A stretch of DNA of 64,000 bases from Budorcas taxicolor (taxonomy: Eukaryota > Chordata > Mammalia > Artiodactyla > Bovidae), in NCBI RefSeq assembly GCF_023091745.1, contig NC_068910.1, forward strand, positions 180,289,170-180,353,169, given 5' to 3'. Position 1 is the stretch's first letter, and every line of letters starts with the position of its first letter. A program made the position numbers and the translations under genes. A model generated the notes under the pieces. It worked only from the letters and a program-made list of their open reading frames with translations. It was not told where the DNA came from and did no database searches. Below, one piece after another: positions 11,701 through 23,700 of this stretch.

Positions 11701-14700
11701 AAAACTGGCATCACCGTCTCCATTTCCTCATTTCTCATCTATTATTCAACTCACTTCATTTTGATTTTCATCACAATGTTCCATCATTTCTGCAATTAAC
11801 AAGTTTAATGCTGTATTTCTAAGTTCATAAAATTCTTTCCCCTCTTACCTGTTATCTGCTACAGCTTTTGATATTGATTATTCCTTTCCAGAAAGAGATT
11901 TAACATAATTCCTTTAAACTATTAATAGCATAGTTCCAAAGAATTAAACTTCAGACAGCTGAAGCATTCTGTTATCTATGATGTTTAACATATGTCAAAG
12001 TCAACATCTTAATAAAATGTATGCTAGGTGATAATCTAAAATTTTCAACAAGAGGCTCATACCAGCACTTCCCATATGCCAACCACCACCATGAATATAA
12101 AATAAGCCTCTTCTTAGTGTCTCTGACTTCCGTTTTGGTAAATATATACGGACAGGAACATTGTTGAAAGTTGTCTCCATCACAGTGACATTTTCATCAG
12201 ATGTAGGTGGGACTTCTTGAATGCTCATGAAGAACCTTGCAATGTCCATGAAATGACTGATTCCCAACAGCTCAGCAAAGTGACACTAAAATAAGAGTGA
12301 AGAGAAAAAACACATAGAGGTTACAGATATCGAATGCCAATACTGTTAATGACCCTAGAAGGATGCACGTGTGTTCCTAAAGGTCCTGCGTCACACTGTC
12401 ACAGGTGAATCTGAATAGGTGCAGAATCTTTACCACAATAGTTGGCCTTAGATTTTTTTAAAAAGATAAAGATTTATTGAAGTATTACAATATGGCAGAT
12501 TTTATACTTTCTACTTTGACTACAAAGATAAACAAGGTAAGTTCTCTATATAAGCTCAAAAGTCACGTGAGAGAAATGGATACAGAGTCATAAAACAACA
12601 TAACCAATGTCTCATAGACATATACAGAGAACTCTGGCAGAGGTCAATAAACTAGATGCCTGAACATAAGACCTGGGGAGGAGTTTTCAAATATTGGTGA
12701 ACTCTGATAACAATATTGAAAGGGGAAGAAAAATTTGGCCAAACAAAGAGGAAATCTCACCAGAGGCCAAAGGAACAGAAACAGGAAGTGCAGGTGATTT
12801 ACTAAACCACGAAGTAGTAAAGCTAGCAAAGCTATTATAGTATGATTGACAAAGGATATAGTTTAGAGGGAGTTTTCAGAAAAAAAAAGAATGTTTAAGA
12901 CATGTGCTGGAATCACCTACCAGGACCAAACTGTGCAAAGTGGGGGAAGGGCCTTTCTTAAGAACAGCTGACTGCCTTATGCTCTTATATAGTTGTTTTT
13001 GAATGTGACTTTGGTTCAAGAGCCTAGATGTCTGTGGGGAACCTGTTCATCTCAAAGTGCGAGTACCTGACTAAACAGGATGACACCATGTTTCCGCATC
13101 TTCCCCACCTGAGCTTGGGAATAGCAAATGGATGGCTGGGCAGCTCTTGTATTCTCATGAAGGCCATACTGTGCCCACTTCACACTTGGGAAGGAAGCTC
13201 ATGCAACTACTTGTTATTTGAAGCTATGAATCATGCACTCTCACACTGGGGGCTTCTGTTCTTGAGAGTTATTTGAATGCTTCTGATCTGCTGCTATCCT
13301 TCTGAAGAGAGGTCAGCCTGGCCCAGAGCCTGGGCATGTGGATGTTCTAGGCAAGAGTGCTCTTGAGGCTGCTGGGATCATCTCATTGGACTGGCTCCCT
13401 ATCCTAAGGAACCATCCATTGTAAGCTTGTGCCAACACCGTGGTATCCAGCTGTGAGGACTGGAGAGGAGGTGAAGTTGGTCCATCATGGCCTCCAGAAC
13501 CTCCTCAGAGAGAAGTGCTGGTGAAAAATTTCACAACTCTAGCATGTCTGAATGAGACCTCAGATTCTCTAGAAAAATGTTTAGAAAATATTTTGTTCTT
13601 ACCCTGGTTTAGTAGCAACTACCAGCATCTCAAACCAGCCACTGAAACTCGTCTGTGGTGTCCGTCCTCGTCCTCTTACAGCTGCCCTAGACCTCAGTCC
13701 CGAGCAGTCTGAGCAGTCTGCCTCTCATCCATGCTGTCTGCTGTCATATTCTCCAAGTCTTCTCTAGTAAGTATTTAAAGGGAAACGTCCAGCTTTCCCT
13801 GCTGCCTCCTGGAGATGGGCCCATAAAGGGACAAGGGGAAGATAACCATCAACGATCTGAAGTAAAAGAGCCTTGCTGTCCCAGCCCATGCCCTGTGAAC
13901 CCAGGCCCGCAAACTGCATAAAATGGAGTGTTGGTGGCTGTGTACAATAAATGCCAAAAATTCGGTTGTGGTTTCATTAAAATAAACAAACGAAAAAACA
14001 CGTGCTGGAATTAGATAACTGACTTGCTTAAAGATAATAATGCCCTCGTTACCAATGTTAAGTGACATGTTAATGCATGAAATGTAGTAGCAAAATAGTT
14101 ATTGAATGTAACACCTGTAATAGTCCCCATTAAGGGAGAGGTTTGGTCAGGTGAGTACTTGGGACTCTGCGCTTTCACTGAAGTTTCCACAGGTGTGATG
14201 CTGGGAAAGATTGAAGGCTGGAGGAGAAGGGGACAACAGAGGATGAGATGGTTGGATGGCATCACCGACTCAATGGACATTCGTTTGGGTAAACTCCAGG
14301 AGTTAGTGATGGACAGGGAGGCCTGGCATGCTGCGGTCCATGAGGTCACAAAGAGTTGGATACGACTGAGCGACTGAACTGAACTGAACTAACTGATACC
14401 CGATTGGGGAACTATAAGGTTAGTGCAAAAGTAATTGTAGTTTTACACTGTTGAACTTTACCACTTGATACTAGAATATATTCTTGAGTAAATTTTGTTA
14501 CATTATACATCATTTTAAGGCACATTTCTCTCTTTATGCTTTCTTTTTTGCTAATGATTTACTATGTGCTGTTTATTTTATATTTATTTTAGACTAAAGA
14601 TATGATGCTAGACAAAAAGGAAATTCAAGAAATTTTTTTTATTCGAGTTCAGAATGGGTCATAAGGCAGTGAAGACAACTCACAACATCAACAACGCATT

Positions 14701-17700
14701 TGGCTCAGTAAATGCTAACAACTGTACAGTGGAGTGGTGGTTCAAGAAATTTTGCAGAGATGAGAGCCTTGAAAATGAGGAGCATAGTGGCTGGTTATCA
14801 GAAGGTGACAACAACCAATTGAGAGCAATAATCAAAGCTGATCCTCTAAAAATACACAGGCAATTGCTGAAGAACTCAACATCAATCATTCTATGTTCAT
14901 TTGGCATTGGAAACAAATTGAAAGGTGAAATCTTGATAAGTAGGTGTCCCATGAACTGACCAAAAAAGAAAAAAATCGTGGTTTTGAAGTACCATCTTCT
15001 TTTATTATGCACAACAACAATGAACCATTTCTTGACTGGATTGTGATGTGCAATGAAAAGTGGATTTTATGTGACAATCATCAATGACCAGCTCAACAGT
15101 TGGACTGAGAAGAAGTTCCAAAACACTTCCCCAAGCCAAGCTTGCACCGAAAAATGGTCATAGTCACTGTTTGGTGGCCTGCTGCCCATCTGGTCCACTA
15201 CAGCTTTCTAAATCCTGGTGAAATCATTACAGCTGAGAAGTATGCTCAGCAAATTGATTGAGATGCACCAAAAACTGCAACACTGGTCAACAGAAAGAGC
15301 CCATTTCTCCTCCACAACAATGCCTGACCACATGTCACACAAGCAACACTTCAAAAATTGAACAAATTGGGCTATAGAGTTTTGCTTCAACTGGCATTTT
15401 CACCTGACCTCTCACCAACTGACTACCACTTCTTCAAGCATCTTGACAACTTTTTGCAGAGAAAACACTTGCACAGCCAGCAGGATGCAGAAAAATGCTT
15501 TCCAAGTGTTTGTTGAATCATGAAACATAGATTTTAATGCCATAGGAATAGAGAAACTTATTCCTTGTTGGCAAAATGTGTTGATTGTAATGGTTCTTAT
15601 TTTGATTAATGAAGATGTGTTTGAGCCTAGTTATAATGATTTAAAATTCACACTACAAAATTACAATTATGTTTATGCCAAAAATATTCCATAAGCTGTG
15701 TGGCAGGGTCAAAAATAAAGGAAAAAACAAAAAAACAAACAAAAACACAGTGCTAGAGGTATGGTTAATGCAAGATGCTTGTGATATAATTTCCAACCTT
15801 TACAGACTATTGTTAAAAATAGACATTCACATAAATAAACTCTAATAAAAGGCAGAGTAAAAAAAGACCTTGAATGGCTGCTCAGGTAGAAAGAGAAGAC
15901 AGATTAGTTCTGAAATATAAGAAGAAAGTTTCTGATGGGTGCACTGTTTGATTTCAACTTGTTGAATGTGAAAAATTATGGTTGCTTAAAATTTTTAGAT
16001 TTAGTCAGACAGGAAAAACAATTTGATCAAAGGCCTAAAGAAAAGAAATTTCAAAGGTATTCATGAACACCATTTTATCGGAAGCTAACTTGCTTGGCCT
16101 ATATGGTTGAAATTTCAGTGGGAAGCTCTGTTGACACTGCAGTATGGGGAGCTACTTTCAGAACACAGTGTCTATTTTTCTTTTGTAAACACATCACCAA
16201 GCAGCTTAATGTGTTCTAACTAGCTAACAACAAAATAAATGCTATCCATATGTGATATATACATATATATCATTAAGTATGGACTTCCCTAGTGGCTCAG
16301 ATGGTAAAGTGTCTGCCTACAATGCAGGAGATCTCCTGGAGAAGGAAATGGCAACCCACTCCAGTACTCTTGCCTGGAAAATTCCATGGATGGAGGAGCC
16401 TGGTAGGCTGAAATGCTAGATCTTCCTCAATTTCCAATGAGGTTATGTCCTGGTAAATTCATTGTAATTTGAAAATGTTTTAAGTCAAAAATGCATTTAA
16501 ATATATGTAACCTACCAAACAGGCTTCCCAGGTGGCTCAGTGGTAAAGAATCTGCATGCAAATGCAGGAGATAAGGGTTCAGTCTCTGGATCAGGAATAT
16601 CCCCTGGAGGAGGAAATGGCAATCCACTCCAATATTCTTGCCTGGGAAATCCCATAGAAAGAAAAACCTGGAGGGTTACAGTCCATGAGGTCACAAAAAA
16701 GAGTCAGACATGAATGAGCAACTAAACACACACAACCTACCAAACATCTGCTTAGCTTACAGTAGGGCATAATCATCTAATGCAAAATTTATTTTACAAT
16801 AAAATACTGAAATTGTGTAATTTACTGAATACTGTCCTGAAAGTGAAGAACACAATGGTTGTAGGAGGAGAGAGTGGTGTAAGTATGTAGGTTGTTTACA
16901 TGTGCGATCAAGGGGTTAACTGGGAGCTATGGCTCCCTACTGCTGTCCAGCATCATGACAGGGAATCGCCCACGTATCTCATGCCTCGGAAAAGATCAAA
17001 ATCAAAATGTGAAGTACAATTTCTACTGAATGTGTATAACTTTTGCACCATCATAAAGTCAAAAAATCATAAGTCAAACCATCATGAATCAGGAACTGTC
17101 TGTACTTAAAACAGTAATTTAATTTTAAACAGTGGGCATTGTGAAACATAACCTGGGAGTTAAGCTGACCATACTCTATTATAATTTTCTAATTAATGTA
17201 TTGAAAGGTCATTTCCAGTTATTATTCTACATTATTTAGTTTGATGTCTCTGATTAATTTGATCAAAAATAAGTAGTATTATGATTTGTACAGACATTGT
17301 ACTCAGGAGTTTTAACTAGATATTCCTGAAGTTAAGAGGTTAGTTATAGTCAAAAGAAATGGTAAAAGTTGGCATGTAATTAATAAATAGATTGATGATA
17401 TATAGGTAGGTAGACAGATAAAAAGATACAAACAGCTATTAATATATATTCACTTATATATAATGTGCTGCTGCTGCTTAGTCATTTAGTCATGTCCAAC
17501 TCTTTGAAACCCTGATGGACTATAGCCCACCAGACTCCCCTGTCCATAGGGATTTTCCAGGCAAGAATACTGGAGTGGGTTGCCATATCCTCCTCCAGAG
17601 GATCTCCCAACCCAAAGATCAAAACTGGGTCTCCTGCATTGCAGGCAGATTTTTTTTACCACTAAGCCACCAGGGAAGTCATATAATGTGCTACCTATAT

Positions 17701-20700
17701 TTATACTGAGTTAGGCATTTATACCCATATCTAATCCATGTCCAAATCTGTATTCATTTGTGTCTCAATATTCATATCTCTATTTATGTCAATGAAAACT
17801 CAATTAACCATCAGTTAAGAAGAAAAAATAGGCTTTTTATTCAAGCCAAATTGAGGATTATAACCCAGGAGACAGAATCTCAGAAAGGTCTGAGAACTGT
17901 TCTGCTGACTAGAAGTCAAACACACAGTCATATACATTTTTGAGCAAAGGATCATGCATCAAAATGACATACTGATATTTTACATAAAGCTTACCAAGGA
18001 TACATAGTCCAAATAAGCATATATGAAGGGTGCAGTAAGTTATCACGACCCCTTACAGAATTAGGAGAAAATGTTATCCTTTTAAGTTACACTGATGGCT
18101 TCCCTAGTGGCTCAGTGGTAAAGAATCCACCTGCCAATGCAGGAGACAGGGGGCTCAGGGAAGATCCCACATGCTGTAGAACAACTAAACTCATGCACCA
18201 AACTACTGAACCTGTGCTCTAGAGTCCAGGAGCCACAACTACTGAAGCCCAAGCACCCTACAGCCTGGTTGCAATAAGAGGCCATTGCAATGGGAAGCCC
18301 ACATACCACAACTAAAGAGTAGCTCCCACTCGACGCAAGTAGAGAAAAGCCCATGCAGCCATGAAGACCTAGCACAGCCAAAAATAAATAAAATTATATA
18401 AAAAAGAAGTTGCATTGCTAGCATCAGAAGAAAGGAGATATATATATATATATATAAATAACTACACTTATAGTTGTTTTTAATCTTTGCCAAGTATTAC
18501 GCTTTCCATTTGTGTACCAATTCAATTCTTACCAAAAACATGGTAAACAGTAACATATTCCCAGATTTTTCAGTTGAATATGTTGAGGTGGGAGAGGTTA
18601 AGAGACATATTTATGACTAGTCATACAATAAGTGCTATATGTGGGACTCAAGCCTAGGTCTGATCCCTGAAGCCAGGTGTCACTCCTGACCAGATAATAT
18701 GTTGTCCCATAGTGGCCACAATTATGAAATGCCCATTGAACAGACAGTGTGACAGTGGATACAGTGTTCAAGGATCCCTTAGTATTCACAGAACTTTCAT
18801 GGGTGTGAGAGATTGGACAGAGAGACTGGGCAGGAACCAAACTCTGAGGGCACCTTGGGCCCTGCCCAGGGTCCAGAAGAATGGTAGTGGTTCCCATGGC
18901 CTCCTGCATTTCCCTGCCCACTCATGCTACACTTGGTTCAAGTAGCACACAAATATCCCTCCTATTAAGCTGTGGGCTTAATATTGCCTAGCAGCTGTCC
19001 TCAAGAGATGTCAGAAGACAGACTCACAAAAAGTGTTGCCTTAATGTTACAACTGCAGCCAGAGGAGTAGAACTTCATGCAGGAGAGAGTGAAGTACAAA
19101 TGCTTAGTCAGTGCCTGATAAGCTTAAAAGATCAACTATTCTATAGCTATAAGGATATTCTAGGTCTTCTCCACATTCTGGTCACCCTTTCTACACACAA
19201 ACAGCTCCACACACACTGACCTTGTCCACAACACCATGGTATCCCCTATCTGCTCCTCCTTGCTGTACACAAGGGGTAGAGACTCTTACTTCCAGTGGAC
19301 CATTTTCCATCCCCTTTACTTTTCAATGTGGAAACAATTTTTAATTATTTTAAATGTTAACATAGAAAGGTGATAGTTAGGTCACAAGCATTTATTTACT
19401 TAATTTTAACAAATTTAAAACTCCTATGACCTATGACATAAAGTATCCACATTTTTCCCAAGAAAATAATTTATGTTAATTTAGCTGGCCCTCTGGCTTT
19501 CAAGCATCTGTCTACAATGCAGGAGACCCAGGTTCAATTCTTAGGTCAGGAAGATACCCTGGAGAAGGAAATGGCAATCCACTCCAGTACTACTGCCTGG
19601 AAAATCTCATGGACAGAGGAGCCTGGTAGGCTACATGTAGTCCATGGGGTCACAAAGAGTCCTGTGGCTTCCCTGGTTGCCCAGAGGTTAAAGCATCTGC
19701 CTGCAAAGCGGGAGACCTAGGTTTGATCCCTGGTTTGGGAAGATCCCTTGGAGAAGGAAATGGCAACCCACTCCAGTATTCTTGCCTGGAGAACCCCATG
19801 GATGGAGGAGCCTGGTGGGCTACAGCCCATGGGGTTGCAAAGAGTCGGACACGACTGAGCAACTTCACTTTCACTTTCACTTTCTGGCTTTCAATCAAAT
19901 TTAAGTGCAGAAAATACAAGGCCTCTTTCAAAACATAAATCACTAGACTCAAGTATTTTATCTGCAAAGAATAAGATTATTTAGTTTCAAGTAAATATTT
20001 TTAAATGATAGGAGAATGGTATGGAGAAGGCAATGGCACACCACTCCAGTACTCTTGCCTGGAAAATCCCATGGACGGAGGAGCCTGGTTGGTGGGCTGC
20101 AAGTCCATGGGATCACTGAGGGTTGGACATGGCTGAGCAACTTCACTTTCACTTTTCACTTTCATGCATTGGAGAAGGAAATGGCAACCCACTCCAGTGT
20201 TCTCGCCTGGAGAATCCCAGGGACAGGGGAGCCAGGTGGGCTGCCATCAATGGGGTCGCACAGAGTCAGACACGACTGAAGTGACTTAGCAGCAGCAGCA
20301 GGAGAATAGTGTATGTTATACAAGTTAAAGATGAGTATTTATACGAAAATAGGAAATCAACCTTGAATATTCATTAGAATGACCGATGCTGAAAGCTGAA
20401 GCTCCAATACATTGGCCACTAGATTCAAAGAGCCGACTCACTGGAAAAGATCTCGATGCTGGGAAAGACTGAAGGCAAAATGAGAAGGGGGCAGCAAAGG
20501 ATGAGATGGTTACATAGCATCACCGACTTAATGGACATGAATTTGAGCAAACTCTGTGAGATAGTGGAGGATGGAGGAGTCTGTGTGCTGCAGTCCATGG
20601 GGTTGCAAAGAGTCAGACATGACATGAGACTGAACAACAAAGTAGTCATCATGTGTTGTGTAAGAAAGTACTAATTATAAAAAAATTATAGGTGACTTTG

Positions 20701-23700
20701 TATTTTCACAACGTTTTAGAGTTTACTAGGAGGTGTAACATTAATAAATACATAACAAAAGACTAAGAAGTCACCACTGTGTTACAAATATAGCCCAGTG
20801 TCCCTGGAGTCTGAATTGAATAACAAGAGTCTTAGTTTCTTTGACTCTATTTGGTGAAGTATGGAGAAACTAGAGCAGTAGCTTATGGACATACTTTCTC
20901 AAATTATCTTTTCTTCTTTATACTGACTCTATACTCTGGGAGCAATTTTTTATGTAAATTTGAAATATTAAATGATAGAGAGGGAAAATTCTCACTAATG
21001 CAAGAATTTATATCCCTCAGTGTAAGGACAAAATGTTTTACACATCTTAATCAATCATACAAGGATCTATCACCTAAATATATATATAAAACTGAATTTC
21101 TGTTGAGAAAACAGTGCCTATGCCATTGGCTGCACCTAGTCAAAGTTCTGCAGATTAAATGTGGTTACTCAGCAATTTGGAAACTCAAATGAGTATTGGG
21201 TTTCAAAATGTTCATCCTTTGGAGGTCAACCAGTGATGTCTTTGAGAAGGCCATAGCAGCAAAAAGAAGTAAAAAGGCCTGCAAGAGTCAGTGACAAATG
21301 GAGAAAAAAAGAATAGAAGATAATAAAACTAACAAATTTTAAAATAGCCTTAAACCTAGGAAGTTTCAAAGTGTCCCAAAGCAAATAAGTAAAACCTTAC
21401 AATCTGGTGTAAGGGTAGAAAATGTTTTCACAGATGTCTATAATCCCAAACCGGGTATAGGTCTGAAAATGTTATTTGATTGCCGTGTGATTTCTTATCA
21501 AGACTAAATGCAACCTCAGAGTCATTTTATAGTCTCATATTACCTTTCAGAGTAATGCTGAGCAATCTATGAGTTGGCATTTTAGTAAACTATATTTGCA
21601 ATTCCTATTTCAGGAGATAATGCTGTATCACCAACTAGTTGACAGTTGATTGTATTCAATGATTTTCATTTATCTTCATCACTGGATTATTAAAAATTAG
21701 AATTACCGTTCTTTAACTTATGCTTAAGTTGATTGGTAAAGAACAAAGTAGTATCAGGTGGCATTAAATTCAAGCAAAAGTTTTGTTTTTTCTTTTTGGG
21801 ATGAGGAAAATGAAAAAAACCTGGTTACTTTCTTTAACATGAAGTGAAGTGAGTGATGGGCTTTTTAGAGGTTTTGATAAGATACCATATTATATGGTAA
21901 TCTGATATGCTTAGCAAATTAAATATTTTCCTTAAGAAAAAAAAGAAAAGAGTGGGAGTTTTATGGTAAATCTACAATTTTTTCCCTTTTATGTGAAACC
22001 AAACAATGAAAGGGAAAAAAGAACAGATAAATAATTAAAAAGATAACAGTTACTTCTGGGCAATTTTTTAGTATAGCAACTTGTCCCAGTAATCAAGCCT
22101 CATTATGTTTCAGTCTTTGATTATGGTGAATCTCTTTCATTCTTGGAGTAAATATCCATTGTCTTTTATTAGAAATTTATAAATTTATATATACATAGTG
22201 TTAGGAGCTCTAAAGCAAAAATACTTTAAGGAAAAAAGTCTTGACCCTTCCACCATTCTCCAGTACATTCTTTTAAGTTTGTCAAAGAAAAGCTATCTCA
22301 TCCAAATAGAAATAATACAAAAGGTATGTGAATAACATTCATGAAAAAACAAAAACTCATGCAAGGTACTATGTACTATAAGAAAAATAATAATAGCCTC
22401 CAACATATGAAGAAAACAAGTTTAAAAATAATTGATACAAGGTAGGTGAAATAAATTACACAATGCTTCAGAACAAATAATATAAGAAAAAAGGTCACAA
22501 AGCAGAAGTACAAATCTTTAAGGAAGACATAGGAAGATATTTGGAGGTGATCTCTAATTGAAAGGAAGAGGTGACTGAAAAATGGTACTGGTAGAAATCA
22601 GAAAAGGAATAAGAAAAAAAGACAAAATAATTTCAGAAATAAACACTGAGTTATAAGAAACTCAAGCAAACTGTTATATATGATAGAAACAAGAAAAACA
22701 AACAAAAGAAAATTGCAGAAGATTAAATGTTATAGAGAAAATGACATTTTTTCCAAAGACAAACACAGACTACATGTGTATGTAAATGTATACACACACA
22801 CACATAATTAATCCAAATAATAAAAGAAATCAAAATGATCAATCAAAATCAACCAAGAATAACTTTACAAAAAAAATGACTTGAAGCTATATTCCACCAA
22901 AACTGACCCAAACCCAATAACATGTACTATAAAATTACTAAAAATAGTCAAATCACTAATAAGAAAATAAAAATAAGACAAGCATCACACTTATTCAGAG
23001 CTACATTAAGCTCCAGAAAAGTGCTGGAACTAAAAAAATATATACAAGAGATGTTGAGCCAAGGGTTTAATACCCAGACTGTCTATGAATTGTTTTTGTT
23101 TTGTTTTTGCTGCAGGGAGGCAATTCACTACACAGTTAAAGGAGCAAACTATATGGCTTTATTTCCAAGTAATTAGACTCATTAGAAAAGAACCACAAGT
23201 CTTTGAGGACCACCCATGAACAGTAGGTAGTGAGCCAGCCATGCGGGATCCTATCATTCAGCAACTAAACCCTTCAACTGGAAACCTTTCCCCTGGGTCT
23301 TTACCAGTTGACTTGTTCACAGGTATTTCAGTAAGAAAGGATTTGCACATCTGAATACAAGGTTACTGTATCGAATTCTGTAACTAATCACAGTGTTGCT
23401 CAATTCCACCATTTCTGAAGTTAAAAAGGCTTCATTCTGTCAGCACTCATGCCATGAAACTCACGATAAGACTTTTTGTCTTTCTTAGCCAGTCTATTTC
23501 GTCTTCTAGTATTTAAAATGGAAACTCGTTGACTACTCCCTCCATATTCAGTCTGTTCCGGCTCTGCATTAAGCAATAGATAATATATTTAAAAGGTTTT
23601 AAAACCAGCAAGCAAACTTTGAGTAAAATTTCCAAAACAGCAGAAATTATTTAAAAAATAATAAAGATAATTATTTTCTCCTGATTAAACTTCTAAACAT

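Noticed and set aside
12001..12062. Extension of AADAC exon 2 to 12001 following the open frame
   Set aside because: The frame continues only by read-through; the GTATGA donor at 12062 gives the correct phase to exon 3.
13440..13712. 90-codon frame as a functional coding gene
   Set aside because: It sits inside a probable retrocopy, has no recognised domain, and lies in UTR-like sequence ahead of the poly(A) signals.
18097..18412. tRNA gene, from the tRNA-like head of the CHR element
   Set aside because: The tRNA-related part is a SINE head with an A-rich tail and no intact cloverleaf.
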